Assembly (NCBI GenBank): GCA_039704465.1
Contig: JASFAU010000007.1
Location: forward strand, 930,001 to 994,000
DNA length: 64,000 nt
DNA from: Plasmodiophora brassicae
Taxonomy: Eukaryota; Endomyxa; Phytomyxea; Plasmodiophorida; Plasmodiophoridae
Direction of reading: 5' to 3'
Positions 1 to 10,700 of this stretch are shown one piece after another. The stretch's first letter is position 1, and each line of letters starts with the position of its first letter. The notes under the pieces are model-generated. The model was not told the origin of the DNA and ran no database searches. It saw only the letters and a list, made by a program, of their open reading frames with translations. The position numbers and the translations under genes were made by a program.

Positions 1-472
1 CGCTGGAGCTTCGCGGATTCGGACAGCACAGCGTTGGTCCTCGGGACGGCAAAGACATGCTTGGCGGAGATGCGCTTCTTGCAGGTCTGCCCATTTCAAG
101 GGCCCGAGTATGCTGAAACTGACCGTACGAGCCAGGTGCTGCCAACCTTACGTTTGCACTGCCGCATCCGCTTCTCCGCCAGCTGGACATCCGAGGGCAC
201 ATATTTGCCAACTGTGCCAACGTCGTCTCGTTGACTGGTAATGTTGCAACCAGCGTGCGTGTTTACTGGCTGAACATTCGCTGTCAGATGGGTCGCCGAA
301 ACGAGGACAGCTCCGGAAGCTGCTGGCAGACATGCGCGCTTCTGTGGGCATAGGCGTCGTTATTCCTACCCCGGCCGGCCGCGTCGAGCTGAACTATGCG
401 CGTCCCGTCAAGGCGTTCCCTCACGACAGGACCCATCAGTTCCAGTTCGGCATCAGCGCCAACTTTCTATAG
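1..472 (+). CDS. SAM50: SAM50/Omp85 outer-membrane assembly protein, 3' end (partial)
   Basis: C-terminal part of the mitochondrial outer-membrane beta-barrel insertase of the SAM complex; the 5' part lies outside the window. Three exon pieces join in frame: 1-84, 136-237 and 288-472 (introns of 51 and 50 bp). The spliced protein reads RGFG..GP then DMLGGDALLAG, followed by LPHPLL, and ends in the Omp85 beta-signal region: IPTPAGRVELNYARPV and a final QFGISANFL with the terminal aromatic/hydrophobic pattern of barrel proteins. These are diagnostic for the last strands of Sam50. It converges on the multicopper oxidase gene, with about 107 bp between the two stops. Family identity is secure; length and N-terminal POTRA domain cannot be seen. 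Confidence 0.88.
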
Positions 473-579
473 CTCGATGCGTTCTTCAGTACACGATAGT
501 AAGATGGTGTGTGCCACTGGGTCGTAATCTGCACACTGCCTGGTCACGGTCGTTACTTCTGTGACGACGTTGTTGATAG

Positions 580-2502
580 TTAGTGAACGGCGATGAGAAC
601 GACGACGACCGCGATTCCTGTTAGAATCGCCTGCAGTGCAGCCGACGGCGATATGTCGTCGGAATGGAATGCTGCTGGCTTGGGCGACGTTGCAGGAAAC
701 CGTATTCCATTGGACGGCAGGGACAGCGATTCGGTGTCGCGCGTGACGTAGACCGTCCCCATGAGGCCATGGTCGGAGTGCAACGCGTTGTGGCAGTGGA
801 TCATTGCGACGCCATCGTACTTGTCGAATAGGATTCGCGCGCGAACGCCGCTGCCCTTGACCGTGTCCACCCAGTCGCCAGCGCGGAAGAACGTGGACAT
901 GTCGTTCATCAGCTGCATGTGGTACACGTGGACATGCATCGGGTGGCTGCACCGGCACGGTTCAGAGCACGCATCCTTCGATTAGCTCCTCCGGTCACCG
1001 TCACCTGCTGGTTTCCCATGTCCATTCCTGTGGAGGTATTAGCGGCCCGGCGGCAATCACGCGCACGTCGTCGTACCTCGACAGAGTCCAGGACGGGCTC
1101 GTGTAGGGCGAAGGCCCGATCGAACCCGTGGAACATCTGCCGATTGATCTCGAATGCATGCAGGTCGATGTGCAACGCGAACTTGCCATGCAGGGCGGCC
1201 CTCGACGTGTCGGCCAGGTATGCAGGCCTCTGCCAGGACCAGTCTTCCATAACGATGCTGCACCGAGCAACGGCGTCACTCTCCCTCGCTGTCGTAGACA
1301 AGCCAGGCTCACGTGCACACCTACCTGGCCGTGCCAGCCTTCAGGTTCGGGTCCGTCGCGATCGTCGCAATGACGATATCGTGTTCGCTGTCCACGATCC
1401 GGGCCTGTGGAGCCGTGCACCGGACCGCGATATCGACTCGGGTGGCAGGAAGGAACTCCAGCTCGCTAACCGGACGCGGCTTCAGGACATAAACGCCATC
1501 GATCGCCACGAGCACCATATCGCACCCTGTGTGCGGGCCGTTAACCCAACCGCTTCGGCGCCATGCCATCGACGAACCTTCGATGGCGGCCGTCAGCGAC
1601 GACGCCGCAGACGCGTGCGCGATTCGAAACCGGGTCCACAGGCCGACCGGCACTGTGATGACGGGGGCCAGTAGGCCGTTGACCAGGAAGAACTCGGCAT
1701 CGCTGCCTGCGAACCGGAACAGGCGGTCCCCGCTGGCACGCGCGAATTGCTGAACCTCGCTGGGCTGCATGTGCTGAATCAGCAGGAACTGCATGGGGAG
1801 CGTCCCAATCCAGCCGTCGGGCATGTTCGTGTCGTCGTCGTCTACCACGATCAGGCCAACAGCGCCGCCTACCCATGGGCACATGATCTTAGCCGCCGGC
1901 CCTGGTGCGTTCGCACGAGAGCAATGTGGACCTCCGAACTGGAGCGCGACCGACCCATGACGATGCGGGTGCCAGATGAAGAGCCCGCCGGCATGGTCGC
2001 CCGGGATGTCGTACACGTAGGCGAACGATTCGCCGGGTGCGATCGAGATCGACATGTCGTCCCCCGGCCGGGCGCTGCTGATATGGAGACCGTGCAGGTG
2101 GATGTTCGTCGTGTTCGGGTGCCTTAGCCCGTTCATGTCGCGTTCGGGTGCTGCCGGTGGCGCCTCCGGGCCCAGGTCGTTATGGACGGTGATGCGGAGC
2201 GTCTGGCCCCGTTTCACGTGGATTAGCGGCCCGGGAACCGTTGCCACGCTGGACGCTCCCAGCGAGAACGCCCTGGTCGTCATCAGACAATCCGGGTACT
2301 GGATCTGGACGGCGTCAAAGTGCAACTCGATGGGGTCGCTGCTGGCGGTCACCTCCAGCAACGGGACGGACGACAGCGCCTGGCCCGGTCTGGATCGATC
2401 CACGATGGCACCGCCCACCTCAGCACCAGTCGCTACGACAGCGACAGCAACGGCCACAACTGCAGGCAGCATAGGAAGGGATCGACCCCAGCCGCTCATC
2501 AT
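580..2502 (-). CDS. Secreted, membrane-anchored multicopper oxidase
   Basis: Multicopper oxidase of the laccase/bilirubin-oxidase type, expected to oxidise a phenolic or metal substrate and reduce O2 to water at the cell surface. The large first exon (2502 to about 1328) starts with a hydrophobic signal sequence and carries the first two copper-ligand motifs, NIHLHGLH and IWHPHRHGS. After an intron the ORF resumes with DWSWQRPAYLAD and FALHIDLHAFEINR. The last exon holds HPMHVHVYH, GDWVDTV and the type-1/T3 site HCHNALHSDHGL, so all four ligand clusters are present; Leu is at the axial T1 position. The protein ends in a hydrophobic stretch (AILTGIAVVVVLIAV), suggesting a C-terminal membrane anchor. 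Introns between about 1000 and 1110 are small and their exact borders are uncertain. Substrate cannot be told from sequence. Confidence 0.85.
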
Positions 2503-2699
2503 CCTGCCGTCGATCAGCTCTGCGCGAGTATATCTGTGTACGATATGGCGTCTAGTGCCAGAGTCGTCACATGTGAGCGAATATCTGGGGAGGCGCCATA
2601 ATAGTCCCGTTCGTCTGTCTGCTACGTGACGTGTGACGGATCACTAGGCCATTCACTACTAGCGGAGACTGCATTATATCGAGAGTTCGAAAGGGCCAG

Positions 2700-3167
2700 C
2701 TAGGGAGCCGGCTGGCGCTGGCTGACGACGATAGTGGCAGATCGGGATTCGGCGATGCCGGGGAAGTCGGCCAGGCAGAGCGGGTTGGCCATAATGCGCC
2801 CATCGAAATGCATCTCCTGCCCGCAATCAGACGCCCGCCGAGCAATACCGCTGTGTGCACTGCCGTCCAACCTGTGACACAATCGGCAATCCGCATTGCG
2901 CCTCCAGGAACGCCTTCAGCTGCAGGACGTCATGCAGGGCGCTGAACTGCCCGCAGATCAGCACATCATTACGGGCGTGTGACGCGGACGCCCTCCCCCG
3001 CGTACCTGGTGCTCCACCGCGTTCCCGTCGCCCAGGTCGAACCGGATCCTCAGATCGCGTGCGCCCGGGTCGCCATCGCTCTGCTCGCCGCGCACCGCCC
3101 GCACCTTGTCGATCTTCAGCGCCGGCAGCGGCGCCGCCCGCGCACTCCCCAGCCCGGCGTCGTCCAT
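2700..3167 (-). CDS. Small stand-alone ubiquitin-like fold protein (117 aa)
   Basis: Three exons (3167-3006, 2946-2872, 2816-2700) join in frame to 117 codons plus stop. Residues from about 30 on look like a beta-grasp ubiquitin-like domain: LRIRFDLGDGN, then LQLKAFLEAQCGLPIVSQ matching the helix and following turn of ubiquitin (xLKxxLexxxGIPxxxQ), then EMHFDGRIMAN like the LIFxGKxL strand, then a final strand SATIVV. There is no C-terminal Gly-Gly, so it is unlikely to be conjugated; it may be a binding module or the UBL of an unrecognised family. The gene is divergent from the BSD/NECAP gene with only 154 bp between the start codons, so the two probably share a promoter. The fold is inferred from pattern only. 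Confidence 0.65.
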
Positions 3168-3321
3168 GCCGGCGAACGATCAATCGGGAGTACCTCTACC
3201 CGGGGGAGCGCTCTTACTGCCCCGACTGACTGGCCACCGCGACGCAGCTCGACTGCTACAGGGTCCCGGGGGCGACTAAAAATACCGCGCCCGCGCCACT
3301 CGTTCGCTCGCCATTTGGCGC

Positions 3322-4467
3322 ATGGGCGTTGCGACGAGTGCAGCGGCACAGGCGGACAGGTCGGCGTACGATGTCGTCACGGGCGACGATGCGCTGCGCG
3401 ATGACGTCGTCGCGTTCTACGACGCGCTTCTGGACGAGTTCGCCGGCGACGACAACGCGGTGTTCGCGGCGTTCGCCGCGTGCGCGTTCCTGCCCGACGA
3501 GGACGAACCGGACCTGGAGCGACGCCTGCAGGAGCATGGGGCGACCTGCCAGGCCGCCGTGCGCGTCGAACCCCGGATCGCACAGCTCCGGTATCGCCTG
3601 GTCCCGTCGCGAATCTCCGAGACGATGTTCTGGCGGCAATTCCTGAACCGGTTCCTTGAGTTCGCCATGGCTGGCGATCAGCAACGGGTTCAGCGTCGCC
3701 CGGAGGAGCCCGCCAAGGCGCAGGAGCATCCGGAGGAACCGGCGGCAGTGCCCGTGCGGTCGCCGACGACATCGCAGGCAATGACGCTGTTGACGATCCC
3801 GGAGGTGTTCGTCTACAGGTTGCCGCCGCGAACCTCGTCGTCTGGGTATTTCGCGCAGAGCTGGGGGCTCGCGTCCCCAGCCTGGCAGGGCGGGCTTCGT
3901 GCTATCGTGCACTCGCCTGGCCACGTCCTTCAGCTGCGCCTGTACGACACGGCAACCGGGGCCGTGTTCGCCAACAGCGACCTGGTGGACCTGACGGCGA
4001 TCTGTCGGACGCACCCAGCCAGCAGGCAGCAGCGGCTCGCAGCGATCCAGTACTATATCGAGCCGGCGCTGGACACGTCCAGGTACTATGTCGTGCGATT
4101 CCGGAACGGGGAGACCGGGCAAGTTGCGCTGCTGGGCGTCGGGTTCAGGGACAGGTCGACGGCGTTCGACTTCAACGCTGCCGTTCGCGATGAGCTTGGA
4201 CGATGCGAACGGGAACTCGGGACAACGGGCAGCGGGGACGTTGCCGCAGATCCCAGGAAGGATATGGCGGCGCCCGAACCGGAAGCCATCACTGTCGACG
4301 AATCCAAGTACAAGCTGCCCGTTCTGGAATCGTTCGTTCCGTCGCGCGTTCCAAGTGCATTGTCCCCACCAAGGCAGCCGTCCATGTCGGACGACGCTGA
4401 CGACGACGACGACTTTGGCGGGTTCGTCGGCGCCGCTCAACGCGATCCCTCATACGCGCCGTCATAG
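3322..4467 (+). CDS. BSD domain + NECAP (endocytosis) PH-like domain fusion protein, 381 aa
   Basis: Single-exon gene with two recognisable domains. Around residues 85-115 is a BSD-like segment (RYRLVPSRISETMFWRQF, with the paired F-W of BSD domains). From about residue 153 the NECAP domain follows: VFVYRLPPRTSSSGYFAQSW, LRLYDTATGAVFANS, DTSRYYVVRF, then GFRDRSTAFDFNAAVRDEL, all hallmarks of NECAP1/2, which bind AP-2 and clathrin-coat accessory proteins. The C-terminal tail is acidic and ends with DDDFGGFVG, resembling short phenylalanine endocytic motifs. NECAPs are normally stand-alone, and BSD domains occur in SYAP1-like and TFIIH proteins, so the combination is unusual. Because there is no intron between the domains, the fusion does not depend on splice prediction. 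A role in clathrin-mediated uptake is inferred. Confidence 0.85.
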   Translation: MGVATSAAAQADRSAYDVVTGDDALRDDVVAFYDALLDEFAGDDNAVFAAFAACAFLPDEDEPDLERRLQEHGATCQAAVRVEPRIAQLRYRLVPSRISETMFWRQFLNRFLEFAMAGDQQRVQRRPEEPAKAQEHPEEPAAVPVRSPTTSQAMTLLTIPEVFVYRLPPRTSSSGYFAQSWGLASPAWQGGLRAIVHSPGHVLQLRLYDTATGAVFANSDLVDLTAICRTHPASRQQRLAAIQYYIEPALDTSRYYVVRFRNGETGQVALLGVGFRDRSTAFDFNAAVRDELGRCERELGTTGSGDVAADPRKDMAAPEPEAITVDESKYKLPVLESFVPSRVPSALSPPRQPSMSDDADDDDDFGGFVGAAQRDPSYAPS

Positions 4468-5110
4468 TAAGTAATAAGTCGTTCAATGTCGATCCTACCA
4501 ATGCCGCGTTCCCCGCTGGCGGACACGTGTAGGCACGGACGGCCTGCGACGTCGCGTGCAGGACCGCCTGCAACGCTCATCGTACGCTGCGGTCGTGGGA
4601 TGGACGTTCGGGTGCGCAAGACGCGCCGAGGTATTGTGCGACCGCGAAGCGTTGCCTGAACGTCTTGCTCGCTCGGCGCCGCATTGCACACGTGCGGTGG
4701 ACGTACCGCTGGCCGGGCAACGTGCACACAATGAGCCCCCCACCCACGTTCGACACTCGGTCAACGTCGTCGGTCTGGCCAGGGGATCCAAGCCCAACAA
4801 CAGACACCACGATCCAGTTCGCGGCTGACGACCTGCATCCCTTGTCGAGGAGCAAGCCAGGCACGCCAGCACCGCTGCGGTGTACGCCCCGCGAGAACCA
4901 TAAATCCGGTGCCTCCACCAGCCGGTGTAGGTACTCCGGGAGACGCGTCCAGATGTTGCCCATTCCGGCAGCGGCGCGCTGCTGTGTCTGCTGTGTGAAA
5001 GTCCAGCGGCGAGCAGCAGCCGGCAGCGCACCACGGACTGCGCTGGCCGGCCCATTTGGAACGTGGGTTGGCCGAAGCCGGTCGGTGTGGGGTCGCGAGC
5101 GAGCGTCGTC
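4468..5110. other. Stretch without a convincing gene
   Basis: This 643-bp interval lies between the BSD/NECAP stop and the UBC13 start. The minus strand is open over much of it (roughly 5104 down to 4500), including a basic, Arg-rich start and a short hydrophobic segment that could be a small mitochondrial membrane protein. No frame or splicing gives a recognisable family, and the open frames run into neighbouring genes. It may hold a small unrecognised gene divergent from UBC13, or only the UBC13 promoter and the 3' region of the upstream gene. Confidence 0.4.
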
Positions 5111-5825
5111 ATGGCCGCTGCCGGATCTGCGCTGTCCCGGCGCATCCTCAAGGAGACGCAGCGACTGATGAACGAGCCTGGTACGCATGCGCGCCCGTTA
5201 CCTGTGCCGCGCTACGGGCGCTGAAACGTTTGTGCGTCGCTGCCAGTTCCGGGGATCGTCTGCATTCCGGACGAGAACAACCTGCGGTATTTCCACATTG
5301 AGATGGAAGGGCCTCAGGATACGCCGTACTACGGCGGCGTCTTCCGCATCGAAATGTTCCTGCCAGATACATGTACGTTGTGCTATCGACCGCCATCAGC
5401 GGCGCCCCTGACACATGGCCCAGACCCAATGTCGCCCCCGAAAGTCAGGTTCCTGACCAAAGTGTATCAGTGAGTGCAGACGACTTATCGCCGTACAGTG
5501 ACAGTTGCCAATTTGGAATCGTGTATATGTGTATAGCCCTAATATTGATCGACTTGGTCGTATCTGCTTGGACATTCTCAAGGACAAGTGGAGCCCAGCG
5601 CTGCAGATCAAATCCGTATGTCTCTCTATCCAGTGCCTTCTCCAAAGGTATACCCGGATTGCTATCCGCGTTTGCTTTTCCTGTCCGTATAACAGTGTGT
5701 TCGACAGCCCGAACCCGCTCGATCCGCTGGCCAACGATGTCGCCGAACACTGGAAAACGAATGAGGATGGCGCGCTGGCGACGGCCCGCGAGTGGACGAT
5801 GAAGTTCGCGAAGAAATCTGCATGA
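5111..5825 (+). CDS. UBE2N: Ubiquitin-conjugating enzyme E2 N (Ubc13 type)
   Basis: E2 enzyme that with a Uev partner builds Lys63-linked ubiquitin chains for DNA-damage tolerance and signalling. Five exons join in frame: 5111-5180, 5247-5372, 5424-5469, 5537-5647 and 5708-5825. The product reads [42 protein letters not shown], then the active-site segment [17 protein letters not shown] with catalytic Cys and the Ubc13-typical DILKDKW, and ends [15 protein letters not shown]. Length (about 156 aa) matches the family. An apparent GT..AG inside the fourth exon (the codons of SVCLSIQ) is coding because those residues align to the conserved LLSIQ of the family. Relaxed codon use compared with genes further right. 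Confidence 0.95.
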
Positions 5826-6053
5826 CCCGCCATAGTGGTCGTCTTTGGAATTATACAATGCAGCGGCCTCAGGTTTACAAGACTGTTAGCCATTATCGAG
5901 ACCCATCCGGACATAGATGCGCTTCCCACCCCATGAGCGCACATGCCAACATGAATTACGTGACCGACATAGACCCCGCGAATTTCAACAAAGGGTCCAG
6001 GCGGTCAGGGTCTTATTTGAACGACTTGGTGGTTACGTCACGTGTGAAGCGGT

Positions 6054-6386
6054 TTAGGCGCGGCAAGTGCACGAGATATCAGGAGTATTTCGTCGTTCTG
6101 TCGCGCCAGTACAAACGAAGCAACGCAACCTGTGGCAACTCTTCGTGCAACCTTGCATGGGTATCCCATTCCTCTTGAAAGCCTGGTGGTCATCTTCAAG
6201 GACATGTTGCAAGATGCACGACCGCTTGGAGAAGACAGCATCAGGTTCCAAGTCAGGAGATTATTCTGTGTCTGTCGCGTTATCAGGGTCGCTGGGGAAA
6301 TCGCGGTCATCAACCATGCTCTCGCCAGTGCTGGTGTTTTCGATCACCGACTCGGACTCCAGGTCAATGGTGAATCGCTTAGGTGA
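6054..6386 (-). mobile_element. Degraded transposase-like fragment with piggyBac-like Cys-rich end
   Basis: On the minus strand an open stretch contains an acidic segment (TIDLESESVIENTSTGESM), a stop, and then in a shifted frame CTKSCHRLRCFVCTGATERR followed by a CTC motif. The spacing of paired cysteines followed by Arg-Arg and Thr resembles the C-terminal zinc-binding domain of piggyBac-type transposases (RCxVC...RxT...CxxC), although the last pair is C-x-C. In-frame stops and frame changes show that it is not a functional gene. Assignment is tentative. Confidence 0.3.
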
Positions 6387-6762
6387 CACAAAGTGTAATC
6401 CTTGTAGCGGTGCATCATGCCCTCACGGCAGAGCGTCTCCTAGGAGTCGCCGATCGACCCACTTCGTGATCAGAACACGACGTGCGGCAGCCGTGGACGA
6501 ACTAACGTCTCTATCCATTTGGAGTCGAACGCGGCATTCTCGTGCGCTCAGCGACGTCCAAGCCATTTGCTACCCAGTGCTTCATCATCCGACCGGTAGT
6601 CCCGCATCAACATGTACAGGAGTTAGTGGGCGTTCCGGTACCGGCGCCGGCGACCCGGGCAGCATCTCTGTTTGCTTGTACCGTTACAAAAGCACTGTCG
6701 GCTGTACCTGTATCTCTGATCCCGACTGGTGGTTGTTCCGAATTCAGTTCCGGGGTATTACC

Positions 6763-6932
6763 ATCGTTCCCGAATGCTATGCAGTCATGCAGCGCGAACG
6801 AACCAAAACGTATTTGCAGGATGTAGCTTCGACATCAATACACGAAGCAGGTCGCTGAAAATACGCCCCTGGGCATAGTGATGGCGAGGAGAAGATCGTT
6901 CCCGAACGCAATGCAGTCACGAAGCGCGAACG
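6763..6932. repeat. Imperfect 38-nt direct repeat
   Basis: The segments 6763-6800 and 6895-6932 both begin ATCGTTCCCGAA and end AGCGCGAACG, with 4 differences in 38 positions by eye. They are separated by 94 bp and lie in the decayed mobile-element interval. Confidence 0.8.
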
Positions 6933-6980
6933 TATCAAAGGCATTTGAGTGGCACTGCACAACCTAGAACAATCTGAACC

Positions 6981-7184
6981 TATGTCCAGTGTCGGATCCA
7001 TGTCTGCGATGAGCAAGGCGCCTGCGACGAGGTTCACTGGGAGTAACTCCTGGAATCAATCAACAACTACCGTCGCAAGCGCTTCGTTTACGTGCCATCC
7101 ACGCGTGAAGAGCGGCGACGGATTGCCGATGGTTTCGAGGATGTCTGTGGATTCCCAGATGGCATGGATCCAACACTGGACATA
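6981..7184. repeat. 22-nt inverted repeat pair
   Basis: Segment 6981-7002 (starting TATGTCCAGTGT) is the reverse complement of 7163-7184 with one mismatch. The 160-bp spacer contains the Harbinger-like coding fragment. Both arms translate to the same short peptide, MDPTLDI, on opposite strands, as expected after a local inversion or palindromic duplication. Confidence 0.8.
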
Positions 7185-7431
7185 GACTCCCGAAGAATCC
7201 AGCGTTCCCCTTGGTCGGGTCGTTCTCGAGGTGCCAGTACTCCGACACCATCTCGACTATCAGATCAAACGACGCATTCGTGCAGCGCAAGTGCCCTTTG
7301 GACCACCCTTCGGCGTACGAGCATTCGCTACAACCCTCGCGAAACCGGCCGACATGCAGGGAGACGCGTTTAGATGGAGATTGTCGGAGCTTGCGACGGC
7401 GCGTCGAGTACTGGTTACGCGCAGAATGCAC
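7035..7431. mobile_element. PIF/Harbinger-like transposase fragments, rearranged
   Basis: The plus strand at about 7055-7170 reads INNYRRKRFVYVPSTREE followed by RRRIADGFEDVCGFPDGM, which matches the region just before the second catalytic Asp of PIF/Harbinger nucleases (P-s-x-x-E-r-r-x-I-a-x-g-F-e-x-x-x-G-F-P). The neighbouring minus strand (about 7431 down to 7200) reads RCTNASFDLIVEMVSEYW, like the N-terminal segment of such transposases. The two halves are on opposite strands, with the 22-nt inverted repeat at one border, so the element is scrambled and dead. Confidence 0.4.
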
Positions 7432-7704
7432 AGCACGTGCCCGCAGCAGTCAGAGCGGCAGCAATGGTTACGACGGCGCGTCTGGTCGTCTCTGACAAGC
7501 TATCAGTCCTGAACAGCGCGTCACGAATCTCCACCTACCTTTACAGATACCGTCACCTCTATGTCGAACCTGAAATGCGTTCAGTCGTTCCAGGACTCTG
7601 GGGCATGAATATAGAGGTCTCATTTAGCATCCATAACTTATTAGAAGGAACCTCAATAGAAGGAATTACTGTATAATTATGGTTTATCGCATCCCCCAAC
7701 GTAC

Positions 7705-10700
7705 TTATCGCACGCTGCCTTCGAACTTGGCCCTGTCGAACGAGTACTTCGAGCTCTCGGACGACGATTCGGGCACGAGGCGGTTCGGATTGACGTCTTC
7801 ATCTTGAGGAGCATCAGGGGAAAACTGTTTCCGGGATCGACGGACTGGATAACGAGACGTCCCTGTAAACAAGGACGTATCCGTCAGGCGATCCAGAACG
7901 TTTCGTTTCTCCCCAGTAGACTGCATGGAAGGCGTCCAGCACTCGGCCGGTGTACTCTGAGGGAACGGATTAGCGGGCTGCAGATAAGGGTGGTACAGAC
8001 AGGTCGGCTGTGCATACATCACAGTCATCATCGCCAGCCTGTACTCGGCGGTACGGCGTCGACGCTTCCGGTGCAGGCGCTGTTGCCGGTTTCTTAGAAG
8101 AACGTGAGCCAGGGCGGGGAGGTAACTCCGAAATAGAACTCTCGTCGAGACCCTGCATACGAACGATTCGCCGAGATCTGCGCGGGGGAGGAGGCTGGAC
8201 CACGATTGTCACCGAACAGAAACACCCAGCGGATCAGCATACAAACACAGACATGTTCAGCGATTGGACTGAGAAGCCTCGATTGTTGTAGCTTGGCCTG
8301 CGACAGCTGGGTCTCCAGTTCACGGATACTGTCTCGTTCACTTTTGACGTTTTCGTCATCGAGATCAGTGCCGAGGATCGCCTAGGATCCAGTTAACACC
8401 CCCATCAAGATATTGTGTCGGACGCCAACTAACCTGCACTTCACGTACATGGTCCTTTTCAACGGTCATTAGACGACGGTCGGATTCCCGCTGAACGACT
8501 TCGAGGCGAGCAGCAAGAGATTCATTCTCTGACTATAACGTTGTCGATTGAGTGCCTCGTTGTAGACGGCGGCGACTGCTTTGCTGACCTGCAATTGCAT
8601 GATTTCCGATTCAAGCTCGTCAATTCGTCGACGATGCGCTGTTCGATTGGCCCGCTGCCCGACAGCCTGATTGATGAGATATACTGCAAGCCCGCGAAGG
8701 TTGGCAGGGTTATCCGGCGGGACGCCGATTCGCTGCAGCACCTCGTCGCCAAAGAATGATGTGTCGGCTTGGTTCTTGCCCCTCCGCTTGCTTGGGGCCA
8801 TGCGCCGTGAAGCGGAGTCAATTTCGGACAGCTAAGCCGAACTCAATATCAATTGGGATCACGTGCGTGCACACCTCACCTTGGATTTGACAAACTCAAG
8901 CTGTGTCCGGACGTTGTCCACAGTCTCCGCAACCTCAGGGTCGACCGAGTCCTGCGCCTCCTGCCCAGATGTTGCATGCTCCAGTTCTGCAATCAGCTCG
9001 CGCTGCCTTTGCTCCAGGCGCTCCTTTTGAACTGCCATTTCCCTAAGCTCAAGGTCAGGACGTCTTCAAACGCTTCCGTATGAGCATGCGCTGCAAACCT
9101 TGCTTGGACAGCGGCGCTGACAAGTCGACGAACCGCACTCTTGACGTTGATGTTGACAGTAGATGTTCCACGCGACCCTGCTTTCTTCGTCAACCCGGTC
9201 ATACGACGTTTGACATCGGAGAGCTCCCGTTGGAGGACGTTTGCCCTCTCAGTCTTGATTTTCATTACCAGGCCTTGCTGGTGCAACTTCGCATGCATTC
9301 GGCCTATCGCATTTACCGTCAAAACGGTATTGCATTGTACAGCTCGCTTCTAACCAATCTCGACAGTGTCTTTCCGCAGCTGCTTTTGAAGGCCCGCCAC
9401 CTGTCGTTGATGTTCGATCATCCAGCATCTGTGTTTGTCGGCCTCGTCTTTCATTTGCCGCTGCAGGGCGACCTGGGTAACTTTAAATTCACTGCTGAAT
9501 TACTGATGACCGCAGCTCTACCCGTTGCTTCTTGATGCGGGATATATCTTCACGGAGAGCAACAATCTGGGATTCTTCTCTTGGTCGCGAACGAAGAATG
9601 CGTTCATTCTCTTTGTACTTTCGTCGCAGATCTTGCAATTGCACCTGTAGTATCTTGGTTAAGGGACCCTCAAGGACGCGTAAGAGGCGCCAAGTTTACA
9701 GTCAAAGAGACGAGTTTCGACTGAAACTCCGCTTTCACCGCATCAACCTACGTGACAAATCAGCCAGCCCATTAATAAGCACAGCCAGCAGGTCAAACCT
9801 CCTCCTGAGACGACGTTTTGGACAGAGAGATCGAATTCAGAACCTTATCCCGCTCCTGCTGTGTCATCCGAACACGAGTCTCCATCTCCGCTATCTTCGC
9901 TTCATATCGCTGCCTGAAACACTGTTTGTTATTGACGAGCAACACTGGTGATGCGGCCATACCTTAGAGTTTCAGCTTGTTGTTTGCTCTTCAGTAATTG
10001 TTCAATCAGTGCGCTCTTGTGATCAATGTCGGCATCAAATCGCCGAAGTGTTCGGGCATTCTGCTCGTTCATTCTTCTGAACTCGCGATCTTTTCTTTTC
10101 TTGATCACTTCAAGCTCGTCAACCTCGTTCTCAATTTCTGAGTCAGAATCCGACTGATGCCAGTGAGTGAGCACGTACAAGGCAGGCAAACGAAGAATCA
10201 GTATTCGGCAATACCTGCGGTTCTGTAGTTGACGCGCGAGAGAATGCTACCTGGGTATCGGTTTCAGAAACGGGGATGTCAGGTGTGATAGAGCTCCCGA
10301 TATGGTCCTTGTCAACTGTTGTTGCATGCACCACTGGGGACTCGGATACACCAGTCTCAAGTAATTGCGATATCTCTGCACACGTCTCGGGGTTGACAGA
10401 GCCAGACTCTTCCACCTTCAGATGCTCGTCAGTCGCTAATTGCAGATCGTGGGGAGCCCTTACTTGATAGGCAACAGTTTGAAGAAGGTTATGAATTGCA
10501 TTCTTTTGGGCGAGGGCCTCCCGCTCTCTGCTAACCACATCGGCAAGCGTTCGTCGGTCCACTTTGACGACTTCCATTAGTCGAAGGACTGAAGAGCACG
10601 GTTGGTTCAATTTCAGGGCGCGTGCAGTAATCAGGCGTAGCGTACCTTCAGCATCCAGAACAGCATTCTCCGCTCGAAGCTCATTGATTTGCGCACACAG

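Larger units (their letters stand above)
5826..7704. other. Gene-poor, AT-richer interval with decayed mobile-element sequence
   Basis: About 1.9 kb between the UBC13 stop and the kinesin stop. No intact gene could be built. Base composition is more AT-rich than most of the window. It contains a degraded Cys-rich transposase-like C-terminus on the minus strand (6054-6386), a 38-nt imperfect direct repeat (6763-6800 and 6895-6932), a 22-nt inverted repeat (6981-7002 and 7163-7184), and Harbinger-like fragments on both strands (7035-7431). It reads as a small graveyard of rearranged transposons. Confidence 0.55.

Noticed and set aside
4495..5188. 203- to 218-codon minus-strand frames opposite the UBC13 5' region as a mitochondrial protein
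   Set aside because: They overlap the UBC13 first exon, contain no recognisable family signature and could not be spliced into one; left as unassigned.
5611..5628. 18-nt GTATGT...CCAG inside UBC13 as a mini-intron
   Set aside because: The 18 nt encode residues that align with the conserved LLSIQ region of Ubc13, so they are coding.
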